Shown here: one piece after another, positions 16,542-24,836 of the stretch | How positions within the stretch are numbered: the first letter of the stretch is position 1 | How the letters are laid out: the number at the start of each line of letters is the position of its first letter | Source of the DNA: Gordonia soli NBRC 108243 | Lineage (GTDB): Bacteria; Actinomycetota; Actinomycetes; Mycobacteriales; Mycobacteriaceae | Direction of reading: 5' to 3' | Length of the DNA: 64,000 nt | NCBI RefSeq assembly: GCF_000334455.1 | Contig: NZ_BANX01000033.1 | Coordinates: 1 to 64,000 of the forward strand | Program-made: the position numbers and the translations under genes | Notes under the pieces: model-generated | Told to the model about the DNA's origin: nothing | What the model saw: the letters and a program-made list of their open reading frames with translations, nothing else | The model's database searches: none

Positions 16542-17407
16542 CGGACGGTCACCCCCGCCCGCCACGGCATCGAGTACTTCTCCAGGATGCGGACGATCAG
16601 GTCGAAGATCAGACCGAGGATGGCGTACAGCACCACGCACAGGATCATGTAGTCGGTGCGGTTGTACTCCTGCGCCAGACTCACCAGATAACCGATCCCC
16701 TCTCGGGTGCCGACCTGCTCGGCGGCGATCAGTCCGGTGATCGATATCGACAGGCAGATCCGCAGTGCCATCAGGATGCCCGGCAGCGCTGTCGGGATGA
16801 TCACGCCTAGGATCAGACGGCCCCCGGTGAGCCCGAAACCCTGTGCCGCCTCGATCATCTTGCGATCGACGTTGCGCACGCCGAGATAGCTGTAGGCGTA
16901 CATCGGCGACACCGTGGCGATGGCGATCAGCAGTACCTTGAAGGTGTTGTCGATGCCGAACCACGCGATGAATAGGGGTACCAGCGCGAGAAACGGGATG
17001 GCCCGGTTGATCTGCATCGTCGAGTCGATGAGTTCCTCGCCGAGCGTGTACAGACCCGCGAGCACGCCGAGGATCAGCCCGACTCCGACGCCCAGACCGA
17101 CACCGAGCGCCGCACGCTCCAGCGACGCCAGCGCGAAGTCGACGAGTTGGCCGGTGCGGTAGAGTTCGACGAACGCGTCGAACACCGCCCCGGGTGAGGC
17201 CAGTACCGCCGGCGAGATCGTGCCGGTCGCGGTGCCGATCCACCAGACAGCCACGATGACCCCGGGCACCAGGAACCGCAGAGGAAGCGAGAGCCAGACG
17301 GGCCGGTTGTGTTGCTTCCGTGTACGGGGGGTCTCCAGGCCGATGCATGACGCCCGCTGCGACGCAGCGTCTCCCACGGTGGACTGCGCGACCGTTGCCG
17401 AGGTCAC
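16538..17407 (-). CDS. SsuC-type sulfonate ABC transporter permease
   Basis: This is a 289-residue membrane protein of the BPD_transp_1 family with about six membrane helices after a 40-residue cytoplasmic N-terminus. The coupling EAA loop reads IEAAQGFGLTGGRLILGVIIPTALPGILMALR. It forms the membrane channel with the ATPase and lipoprotein encoded on either side. It shares ATGA overlaps with both neighbours, which indicates strict co-translation. Confidence 0.9.
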   Translation of the reverse strand: MTSATVAQSTVGDAASQRASCIGLETPRTRKQHNRPVWLSLPLRFLVPGVIVAVWWIGTATGTISPAVLASPGAVFDAFVELYRTGQLVDFALASLERAALGVGLGVGVGLILGVLAGLYTLGEELIDSTMQINRAIPFLALVPLFIAWFGIDNTFKVLLIAIATVSPMYAYSYLGVRNVDRKMIEAAQGFGLTGGRLILGVIIPTALPGILMALRICLSISITGLIAAEQVGTREGIGYLVSLAQEYNRTDYMILCVVLYAILGLIFDLIVRILEKYSMPWRAGVTVR

Positions 17408-18441
17408 TTCTGTCCGCTTCGGTACTTCTGCAACTGTGCGGGCAGATCGAAGAAGACGTCCTCGGCCGTGACCGGCTTCTGGATCACGCCGGCCTGGACG
17501 AACAGCGCCGACACCGACTCGAGATCCTCGGCATCCTTCGCCGTGGGATAGCGCGGCGTGGAGGCGTCGGCGCCGAGTGCGAGGGCACGGGTGAGGCGGT
17601 CGCCGTTGAGCGCGCGGGGCCCCGCCTTCTCGAAGACGTTCTCGTAGTCGTCGGGGTTCTCCCGCTGCCTATCGGTCAGCTGCTGCAACGTCTTCAGGTA
17701 CACGTCGGCGACGTCGGGCCGCTCTTCGAGCACCTCGGTCCGGAAGGCGACGATGGTGTTGTCGACCGAACCGATACTCTCCTCGGTTGCGATCTCGACC
17801 CCGCCGGCGGCCTTCGCCTCCTGATAAGGCTGGTTGAAGGACGCCCAGGCGTCGACCTGACCGGTGGAGAACGCCGACCCGGCCTCGGCCTGCTGCAGGG
17901 GCACCCGCTCGACCTTGTTGAACGGAATACCGGCCTGCTGCAACGCCTTCAGGGTGATGTACTCGCCTTTGGCGGCCGGGTTGACTGCGATCCGCTTGCC
18001 GACGAGACCGGCAACATCGGTGATCCCGGAGTCTTTGGTGGCCAGGATGCCGTTCTGGTCCTTGCCGGCCGGGTCGGCCACGGCGATGATCTTGACGCCG
18101 ACGTTCTTCGACAGCGCGCCAACGACCGGGCTGTAGGCACCGCCGGACACGTCGAGCTGACCGGTGTTGAACAACTTGAGGTTCGACGAGAAGCCCGGTG
18201 TCGAGTTGACCCATTCGATCTTCGCGCCCAGGGGAGCCAGCGCCTCGTCGAAGGTCCCGTCACGTTTGCCGACCGCCAGCGGGCCGGCGTTGCCCGGGTC
18301 GGTCACCTTGAGCACGTACCGGTCGCCACCGCCCGCAGCGTCACCGCCCGAGTCGCCCGACGCACACCCGGTGGCGACGGTGAGCAACGCGGCCGCTGCG
18401 ACCGCGGCAGCGGCGAGACGAAATCGTGGGGATCCGGGCAT
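17404..18441 (-). CDS. SsuA-type lipoprotein substrate-binding protein
   Basis: This is a 345-residue lipoprotein. The signal sequence is rich in alanine and ends in the lipobox VATGC near residue 26, so it should be anchored to the outer face of the membrane. The mature part is an aliphatic-sulfonate-type binding protein, with VAGLVGKRIAVNPAAKGEYITLKAL and GQVDAWASFNQPY. It delivers substrate to the permease. It is the first gene of the operon, and AGGAG lies six bases before the ATG. The ligand could be an alkyl or aryl sulfonate or sulfinate. Confidence 0.9.
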   Translation of the reverse strand: MPGSPRFRLAAAAVAAAALLTVATGCASGDSGGDAAGGGDRYVLKVTDPGNAGPLAVGKRDGTFDEALAPLGAKIEWVNSTPGFSSNLKLFNTGQLDVSGGAYSPVVGALSKNVGVKIIAVADPAGKDQNGILATKDSGITDVAGLVGKRIAVNPAAKGEYITLKALQQAGIPFNKVERVPLQQAEAGSAFSTGQVDAWASFNQPYQEAKAAGGVEIATEESIGSVDNTIVAFRTEVLEERPDVADVYLKTLQQLTDRQRENPDDYENVFEKAGPRALNGDRLTRALALGADASTPRYPTAKDAEDLESVSALFVQAGVIQKPVTAEDVFFDLPAQLQKYRSGQK

Positions 18442-18542
18442 GAAGGACTCCTGTTCGACAGGTCGAGACCGTGTTCAGACGAACACGAGGACTGGATTAC
18501 CGCAGACGTTATGTGGACTCAGGCGCCGCGCACATCTCTGTG

Positions 18543-18559
18543 TTTCCATCAGTTGGAAA
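18543..18559. promoter_or_regulatory. candidate operator before the sulfur operon
   Basis: TTTCCA (18543-18548) and TGGAAA (18554-18559) are perfect 6-bp inverted arms with a 5-base spacer. The dyad lies about 105 bases before the first gene of the sulfur operon and overlaps the 3' end of the ABC exporter gene. A similar, less perfect site occurs before the exporter/iclR pair, so the IclR protein is a candidate binder. Confidence 0.45.
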
Positions 18560-21500
18560 GCTTGACAACTTCACGCAGGGCTGAGTCAGTCGGCGCATAG
18601 CTCTCCCACAGATCGCGATACTCACCCGGCCTCGACACCAGATCCGCATGACGTCCGGATTGGACGGCCCGGCCGTCCCGCATCACGATGACCCGGTCCG
18701 CCCACGCGGCGGTGGTGAGTCGATGTGCCACGAGAACCGTTGTGCGACTCCGCGCGACGGCTTGCAGTGCGGCGAGCACCTCGGCTTCGGTCCCCGGATC
18801 GATGTCCGAGGTCGCCTCGTCGAGGATCAGCAGGTCCGGCTCGACGAGTTCGGCACGTGCGAGACAGATCAGTTGCTGCTGTCCCGCCGACAGCGTGGCC
18901 CGGCCCGGCCCCACCGGTGTCTGGTAGCCGAGCGGGAGCGCCGCGATGCTCTCGTGCGCGCCGACCGACCTCGCCGCGCGCTCGATCTCTGCCTGCCCGG
19001 CGTCGGGACGGCCGAACGCGATGTTGGACGCGACCGTTCCGGCGAAGAGGTAGGGATCCTGTGGCACATAGGCGATCCCAGGCCGGGGGCCGGGAACGCC
19101 GGTGTCGCGCAGGTCGACGCCGCCGACCCGGATGACGCCGCGATCGGGCCAGTAGAACCGCAACAGCAGCTTCATCACGGTGCTCTTGCCCGCGCCGGTG
19201 GTGCCGACGACGGCCGCGGTCTCGCCGTCGGGGATGAGCAGGTCCAACCCGTCGAGCGCGGGACGACCCCGCGTACGCGCCGCGGACGAGTAGCCGAACA
19301 CCACCCCGTCAAATTCGACTGCCGCGCCGAGTGGTCCGGCGGTTCCGGTCGTCGCCGACAGCACGTTCTCGTCGACGGGGGTGTCGAGGAAGCCGCGCAT
19401 CCGCTGGATGCCGACCCGAGCCTGAATCCAGAGGTCGAGCACGATCGACAACTGCTGGAGCGGGGTGAAGAACAGATCGACGTAGAGGAGCGCGGCGACC
19501 AAGACACCGGTGGTGAGCGTGCCCGCATCCATGAGATGTGCGCCGACGATCAGGATGAGCGCCTTGGCCACCACCGCGAGCAGATTCAGGAAGGGGAAGA
19601 ACACCGAGATGTAGAGCATCGAACGGCGGCGCGCGTCGCGGTAGCGTCGCGAGTGCCCGTCGAAGGCGCCTGCCGCCCACTCCTCGGCGTTGTGCGCCTG
19701 GGTGACCCGCACCCGCCCGAGGTGTTCGGAGAGCAGCGCGGTGACGGTCGCGATGCGCGAACGTGCCTGCAGATAGGCCCGATTCGAGCCCCGGACGAAG
19801 ATCCACGACCCCACGGCGAGCAACGGGATGGTGACAAGCATCGCGGCCGCCAGCCGGATGTCGAGCAAGGCCAGCACGGCCAGAATGCCGGCACACGTGC
19901 ACACGTTGACGATCGCGTTGACCAGGCCTTGCGTCATCAGCTGACCGACCGCGTCCACATCACTGGTGAGCCGAGTGACGATGCGGCCCGGCTGCCGTCC
20001 GTCGAAATAGTCGATGCGCAGTCGCTGCAGGTGCCCGAACAGCCGGAGCCGCAGCGCAAAGAGCACACGCTCGAAGACCCTCGCCGCCCGCAGCGCCAGC
20101 ACCCACGAGTTCAGCCAGGACACCAGCGCGATCACCAGGACGATCGCGCACGTCACCCAGAACACGGTCGTGGCGTCCACCGAAACACCGTTGTCGATGG
20201 CGTGGCGGAAGAGGGCGGGGACGGCCAGCGTCGTGGCCGCATCGACGATGACCAGGACAACGCACAGCGCGACGGGCCACCAGAACGGCCGTAGGGAACC
20301 GGTCAGGCCGAAGACTTTGGTGCGCGACGACCTCGGCGGCGGACGGTCGTCGCCGGGCGCGGGCACCTCGGTCAGTGGCGGGAGCGTCAAGAGCGCCTCG
20401 CGCAGGTGCGAGTCCACCTGCTGGACCTGTTTGCCGCTCGCGTCGGCGTCGAGTCCCAGCCGGGCCCGGACCACCGGATCAGCGCCCGCCTCGTCGACTT
20501 CCGGCCAGCTTTCCGGACTCGGGATCGCCTGAGTGTCCGTCTGCGCCGAACGCGCGACAGCGGTCGCGCTCCGGATCGCGCCACCGGACAGGAGCGCCGC
20601 AATGCGCGGGTCGGCGAGCACCTCCGCCGGCGGACCATCGTGGGTGATCCGACCTGATTCGAGGACTATGAGCTGGTCGGCGAGTTCGGTCGTCGCGGGC
20701 CGACGGGCGATCAGGATCGTCGTCCGGCCGGACATCAGCCCTTCCAGGCTCGCCAACACCGTCCGCTCAGTCGTCGGGTCGAGCGCCGACGTCGTGTCGT
20801 CGAGGATCAGTACCGCCGGGTCGGCGAAGAAGGCGCGGGCGATCGCGATCCGCTGGCGCTGACCGCCCGATAACGAGATCCCGCCGGGTCCGACCACGGT
20901 GTCGTAGCCCGCGGGCAGCTGCTCGATGAACACGTCGGCCGCGGCCGCGCGAGCCGCGGCGGCGATTCCGGCGTCGTCGGCCGGGGAACCCATCGCGATG
21001 TTGTCGCGGAGCGTGCCCGAGAACAGCAGGCTCTCGTCGAACACCATCATCACCGCCGACCGCACCGACCGTGGCGACACGGCACGCAGATCGGTGCCGC
21101 CGATCCGTACCGATCCCCGGTCGGGGTCGAACTGGCGGGCGATGAGCGACCCGAGCGTCGTCTTGCCCGCGCCGGACGGACCGATGATCGCCACCCTGCT
21201 ACCCGGGGCGATCGAGGTGGTCACACCATGGAGGACGGGGTGGCCGCCGAGCGCGAGGTCGACGTCTGCCACCTCGATCGTCCCGCGCGGCGAGGGGAGA
21301 TCCGGACCGGTGGCGTCCATCGCCGGCACCGTGTCCAAGAGCGCGAACACCCGGCGCGCCCCCGACCGCGCGAGCTGCATCGTCGTCACCATCGCCGCGA
21401 GCAGCCTCGCCGGGGGCGCGAACTGCAGCACGTACGAGGCGAACGCCAGGAAGATGCCCACCGAGACGTGATCGTTCATGGCCAACCACCCACCGACGAC

Positions 21501-22286
21501 CAGGACGCCGAGCTGGATGAAGACGGGGATCGCGACCATCGCCGCGCTCCAGCGAGCCGAGATGCGCGCACTGCGCAGCCGCGACGAGAACAGGCGGGTC
21601 CCCCGGGCGCGGAACCGGTCCAGCCGCGCCCTCTCCTGCGCGAAGGCGCGGATCAGTTCGACTCCGGCGATCTCCTCGTCGACCGCCGCGGCGACCTGGC
21701 CCAGCAGCACCTGGTCGCCGAACGAGGCCGGATACAGTTCGCGGCGGAGCCGGCGGGTGACCCAGAACAGGACCGGGACACTCGCCGCCACGACGACGAA
21801 TAGCGGCGGGGACAGGACGAACATCACGACCAGGCCGACCGCGAGCAGGGTGAGGTTGGCGACGAATAGCGGCACCTGGGAGATGAACATCTGGATCAGG
21901 TTCAGATCCGAGGTCCCCCGCGAGATGACGTCGCCCGCAGCGAGTTCCGCCCGGCGTCGAGCGTCGAGCACGTGCAGGTGGCGATGGACCGCGACCCGGA
22001 AATCGTGCTGCACATCGACGGCGCACCGGCTGCCGATGTAGCGGCGCAGCGCATGGGAAGCGAAGCTCAGCACACCGATCGAGCACAGGACGCCGATCCA
22101 GAACGCGAGGGATTGCGTCGGGTCGAGCAGGACGTGGTCGACGATGATCTGCTGGACCAGCGGCACCAGGGCCAGCAACCCCTGCCCCACCACCGCCAGC
22201 AGGAGCGCCACGGACACCCGGCCGCGGTAGGGACGCACCCACTGCCACAGCCGTCGTAGCCAGCCCGGCCCACTCTCCTCGGTCAC
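18549..22286 (-). CDS. fused double ABC exporter (Rv0194-like)
   Basis: This 1245-residue protein contains two complete ABC-exporter halves in the order TMD1-NBD1-TMD2-NBD2. NBD1 has Walker A IGPSGAGKTT, signature LSGGQ, and Walker B VLILDD, with Asp in place of the usual catalytic Glu. NBD2 has Walker A VGTTGAGKST, a degenerate signature LSAGQ and a normal LLILDEATSD. One ATP site should be hydrolytic and the other degenerate, as in heterodimeric type IV exporters. The size and fusion resemble the M. tuberculosis multidrug exporter Rv0194. It lies upstream of the sulfur operon on the same strand and is divergent from an IclR regulator. The substrate is unknown. Confidence 0.88.
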   Translation of the reverse strand: MTEESGPGWLRRLWQWVRPYRGRVSVALLLAVVGQGLLALVPLVQQIIVDHVLLDPTQSLAFWIGVLCSIGVLSFASHALRRYIGSRCAVDVQHDFRVAVHRHLHVLDARRRAELAAGDVISRGTSDLNLIQMFISQVPLFVANLTLLAVGLVVMFVLSPPLFVVVAASVPVLFWVTRRLRRELYPASFGDQVLLGQVAAAVDEEIAGVELIRAFAQERARLDRFRARGTRLFSSRLRSARISARWSAAMVAIPVFIQLGVLVVGGWLAMNDHVSVGIFLAFASYVLQFAPPARLLAAMVTTMQLARSGARRVFALLDTVPAMDATGPDLPSPRGTIEVADVDLALGGHPVLHGVTTSIAPGSRVAIIGPSGAGKTTLGSLIARQFDPDRGSVRIGGTDLRAVSPRSVRSAVMMVFDESLLFSGTLRDNIAMGSPADDAGIAAAARAAAADVFIEQLPAGYDTVVGPGGISLSGGQRQRIAIARAFFADPAVLILDDTTSALDPTTERTVLASLEGLMSGRTTILIARRPATTELADQLIVLESGRITHDGPPAEVLADPRIAALLSGGAIRSATAVARSAQTDTQAIPSPESWPEVDEAGADPVVRARLGLDADASGKQVQQVDSHLREALLTLPPLTEVPAPGDDRPPPRSSRTKVFGLTGSLRPFWWPVALCVVLVIVDAATTLAVPALFRHAIDNGVSVDATTVFWVTCAIVLVIALVSWLNSWVLALRAARVFERVLFALRLRLFGHLQRLRIDYFDGRQPGRIVTRLTSDVDAVGQLMTQGLVNAIVNVCTCAGILAVLALLDIRLAAAMLVTIPLLAVGSWIFVRGSNRAYLQARSRIATVTALLSEHLGRVRVTQAHNAEEWAAGAFDGHSRRYRDARRRSMLYISVFFPFLNLLAVVAKALILIVGAHLMDAGTLTTGVLVAALLYVDLFFTPLQQLSIVLDLWIQARVGIQRMRGFLDTPVDENVLSATTGTAGPLGAAVEFDGVVFGYSSAARTRGRPALDGLDLLIPDGETAAVVGTTGAGKSTVMKLLLRFYWPDRGVIRVGGVDLRDTGVPGPRPGIAYVPQDPYLFAGTVASNIAFGRPDAGQAEIERAARSVGAHESIAALPLGYQTPVGPGRATLSAGQQQLICLARAELVEPDLLILDEATSDIDPGTEAEVLAALQAVARSRTTVLVAHRLTTAAWADRVIVMRDGRAVQSGRHADLVSRPGEYRDLWESYAPTDSALREVVKLSN

Positions 22287-22383
22287 ACGTCTCCTCGTCG
22301 ATCTCGCGATTGCCCTGATTCCTGAACTGCCGAGCTCGAACCGCGGTGATTCTGATGTCGACGGCTCACTCTGCGAGGAGTAT

Positions 22384-22400
22384 CTTCCGAATAGTGGAAA
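22384..22400. promoter_or_regulatory. candidate IclR operator
   Basis: CTTCCG-N5-TGGAAA lies in the 164-bp region between the ABC exporter and the divergent iclR gene. The right arm is identical to the TGGAAAG of the perfect dyad at 18543-18559, and spacing and orientation are the same. An autoregulatory site is inferred. Confidence 0.35.
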
Positions 22401-22450
22401 GTGGCCAGGCCATGAATCAGGCCGATTTCTAGTCGGGAGGCACAGAGGAG

Positions 22451-23197
22451 ATGGCTGGTTCTGGTGTGCAGACCGTGTCGAGGGCGCTGGCCGTTCTCGG
22501 GTGCTTCCGCGGTGGGAACGAGCTCGGTGTCACCGACGTGGCCCGGGCGCAGGGCCTCGCGCTCAGCACGACACACCGTCTGCTGACTGCGCTGGTCGAT
22601 GCCGGCTTCCTCGAGAAGACCGCAGAGAGCCGATACCGCCTCGGCGGCGCGCTGGCGCAGTACGGCCAGATCGCCTACCGCCAGCACCGGATCTACCTCA
22701 CCGAACCCCATCTGGAACGGCTCGCGGCCACCACCGGCGCATCGGCCTCGGTCGCGATGCGATACGGCAACGAGGTTGTCCTGCTAGGCACCAGCCGCTG
22801 GCGCGAAGCGGAGGGGCACGCGCTCCAGGGCGTCCTGCTGCCGCTGCACGCCTCGGCGCTCGGCAAGGCCCTGCTCGCCTTCTCTCAGGTCGGCCAGGAC
22901 GAACTCGAACGCCTCCCGTATTTGGACGGCACCGACCGTGCCGTCCGGACCGCCGACGAACTCGCGAAAGAATTGACTCTCACCCGGGAACGGGGCTACG
23001 GCTTCAACGACGAGGAACTCACCGCCGGCCACCGCACCATAGGACTCCCGATCTTCCCGCCCGACGGCGGCACCGACGTGCGATTCGCCCTCGGCATCCG
23101 AGGTACCACCGAACTCATGAGCGCCGAACGCATCCCGTTTCTCGTCGACCTCGGCCGATCCACCGCCCGCGACATCAGCGTCGCCCTGGCGCAGTGA
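22451..23197 (+). CDS. IclR-family transcriptional regulator
   Basis: The protein has 248 residues. Residues about 5-65 form the winged helix (VSRALAVLGCFRGGNELGVTDVARAQGLALSTTHRLLTAL). Residues about 75-245 form the IclR effector domain, with LPLHASALGKALLAF and the terminal LGRSTARDISVAL pattern. IclR proteins are dimeric or tetrameric repressors or activators that sense small organic acids or aromatics. It is divergent from the double ABC exporter, so it probably controls it, and perhaps the sulfur operon beyond. Confidence 0.88.
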   Translation: MAGSGVQTVSRALAVLGCFRGGNELGVTDVARAQGLALSTTHRLLTALVDAGFLEKTAESRYRLGGALAQYGQIAYRQHRIYLTEPHLERLAATTGASASVAMRYGNEVVLLGTSRWREAEGHALQGVLLPLHASALGKALLAFSQVGQDELERLPYLDGTDRAVRTADELAKELTLTRERGYGFNDEELTAGHRTIGLPIFPPDGGTDVRFALGIRGTTELMSAERIPFLVDLGRSTARDISVALAQ

Positions 23198-23727
23198 GGT
23201 GAAGGAGGAGTCCAACCACACCTCTGCTACTTCAGCCTGACGATCTAACCAGCACCCAAGATCATGGTGGGCACGAGGCTATCCGACGTTTCTACGTCTG
23301 TTGATTCCAGCACGGAACGCACGTGGCTTTGTACGGGACCGCACCGCGTCGTAACGGAGACTGGCGCTAATGTGGGGCGGGCACCGACCATTATTCGACC
23401 GTCGAAGGCGACGCAGGCACGCTGGATGGCGAGTTCGGTGAACTGGCGCTGCCATTCAGCCACTGCTCATCGTGGCGCAACTGCGCGGACTCGTAGCTGC
23501 GATTCTGACAGGGATTGTCATCGGACTGCTGTAGTACGTCGAGGCCTCGATGTTCGCCGGATGGGATCGGGCGTCGGGCATCGCGGGCAGCGATCGGCCC
23601 CGAACGGGATGTCTGCTCTGTCGCGATCGGAGACTACGAGCCGTGCTGGTGCTTGAGTACGAACAGCACCCGTCCGACCGCGGGCACCTTCGGATTGGTG
23701 TCGCCCGGATCGGGGTACGCCTCGCAT
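23198..23727. other. intergenic, no gene recognised
   Basis: About 530 bases without a supported gene. A minus-strand frame of 72 codons (23245-23463) and a 20-codon hydrophobic frame starting at GTG 23472 were considered but lack homology or start signals. GC falls slightly near 23220-23350, as is common in regulatory or relic DNA. Confidence 0.4.
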
Positions 23728-23904
23728 ATGACTGACGACAAGACCGATCCAGCCGAGACGGAACCGCACACCGAAGATGTCGGCACGGGGCCTCAGGACG
23801 CAGATCCCGACGTTCAGTCCGACCCGGCGGAAGGCGAGACATCGACTGACTGGTCGGGCGAAGGCGGGGCCACCCCAGAGGGCCCGGCCACCGATACCGA
23901 CTGA
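23728..23904 (+). CDS. 58-residue acidic disordered protein
   Basis: Starting at ATG 23728 the product is dominated by Asp, Glu, Pro, Thr and Gly, with no hydrophobic core. It ends with DWSGEGGATPEGPATDT, a tail I recall in small hypothetical proteins of Rhodococcus and mycobacteria. No function is known. It is predicted to be cytoplasmic and intrinsically disordered. The ribosome binding site is poor (GGGG about 15 bases upstream). The upstream part of the same frame does not look coding, which supports this internal start. Confidence 0.5.
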   Translation: MTDDKTDPAETEPHTEDVGTGPQDADPDVQSDPAEGETSTDWSGEGGATPEGPATDTD

Positions 23905-23907
23905 ACA

Positions 23908-24163
23908 CTCGAGGCAGGTCATCGCAGCGCCGCCAGCCGTTGATCAGCTTCGCCCACCGACGGTCATGGGTGGTTTCCAAGAGTTCTCTGCGGTCGATCA
24001 ACAGGTAGATCTCTCCCACTCGCGTGCCCAGGATGAGCGGCTTTCCGGCGCCGAGCAGTCCGCCGATGAAGCGTCCGTACATGTTTGTGAACCTGATGTC
24101 GACGGACGTGATGTCGTCACGCCTGAGCACCAGCGCGCCGTCGTCGGCCCACTGTTGTCTAGC
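23908..24163 (-). pseudogene. unrecognised protein fragment, possibly PH-like
   Basis: A minus-strand frame around 23908-24163 reads like real protein: RRDDITSVDIRFTNMYGRF, GAGKPLILGTRVGEIYLLIDR, then HDRRWAKLINGWR. The alternation of short strands and the ending in a helix with D-R-R-W recall small bacterial PH-like domains, but I cannot assign it. No good start is seen; the frame is open upstream into the end of the secreted-protein gene. Downstream it runs on through sequence antisense to the acidic protein. It may be a truncated or frameshifted gene. Confidence 0.3.
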
Positions 24164-24713
24164 TGCTACCGAGCAATCCCGCGAGCGCGTTACCGCCGCT
24201 CGGCGTGTCGGTCACCGACAGGTTGCCGCTGAGGCGGATTGCCGTGAGAGTCTCACTCACAAACGGATTCCGTTCTGCCGTGATCACCAGGTTGAGTTTC
24301 TGGCCGGGCGCGACGGTACCGAATCGCGGATCACTGAACTCGGTGATCGTGAACTCGGTGCTCTCGCGGTCCGGGATCGTGCCTTCGATCGAGACGGTCG
24401 TGCCGTCGCGCGACGTGCGGGAGACGCGGATCTTCGCTGACCGATCCTTGGAGAATTGGAAGCCCGTTCCCGGCCTCTCCCCTCGTTCGGTGGTCCACTC
24501 GGGGTTGGTCGCCGAGTACCAGCGTGTGACGCAGTTTCCTTCGCGGCCAGGGGACTTGATCGGGCACAACGAATACGTCTGGCCGAGGATGTCGAACAGC
24601 TTCGTCTGAGTCGTCGGCGCGGCCGATGCCGGCGACGAGGTGGCGAGGCTCACCGAAATCGCCAGCACCAGCACGGCGAGTGTGAGATTTGCGAGCCGTG
24701 ATCGAAAGGTCAT
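24159..24713 (-). CDS. secreted protein of unknown function
   Basis: This 184-residue protein has a Sec signal peptide: charged start MTFRSRLAN, hydrophobic core TLAVLVLAISVSLA, and a likely cut after SPASAA. Two cysteines soon after the cleavage site (YSLCPIKSPGREGNC) could form a disulfide. The rest looks like a beta-rich extracellular domain, with VSIEGTIPDRESTEF and GQKLNLVITAERNPF. No family is recognised. It is transcribed away from the wax ester synthase gene region and has no clear operon partner. Confidence 0.7.
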   Translation of the reverse strand: MTFRSRLANLTLAVLVLAISVSLATSSPASAAPTTQTKLFDILGQTYSLCPIKSPGREGNCVTRWYSATNPEWTTERGERPGTGFQFSKDRSAKIRVSRTSRDGTTVSIEGTIPDRESTEFTITEFSDPRFGTVAPGQKLNLVITAERNPFVSETLTAIRLSGNLSVTDTPSGGNALAGLLGSS

Positions 24714-24836
24714 GACGGGTCACTCTTCTCGTGAGCAGGTGATCGGGAAACAGTCGATCTGTCCGAGCGCCGGGGTGCCGATGACGCGGACCGCGATCCG
24801 ACCGGTTCGTCGCGGGACCTCCCCCACGCCACCGGC

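Noticed and set aside
23245..23463. 72-codon minus-strand frame between iclR and the acidic miniprotein
   Set aside because: Reads partly like protein but matches no family known to me and has no start signal.
23472..23534. 20-codon hydrophobic frame (GTG start) that could encode a membrane peptide
   Set aside because: No good ribosome binding site and too short to separate from chance.
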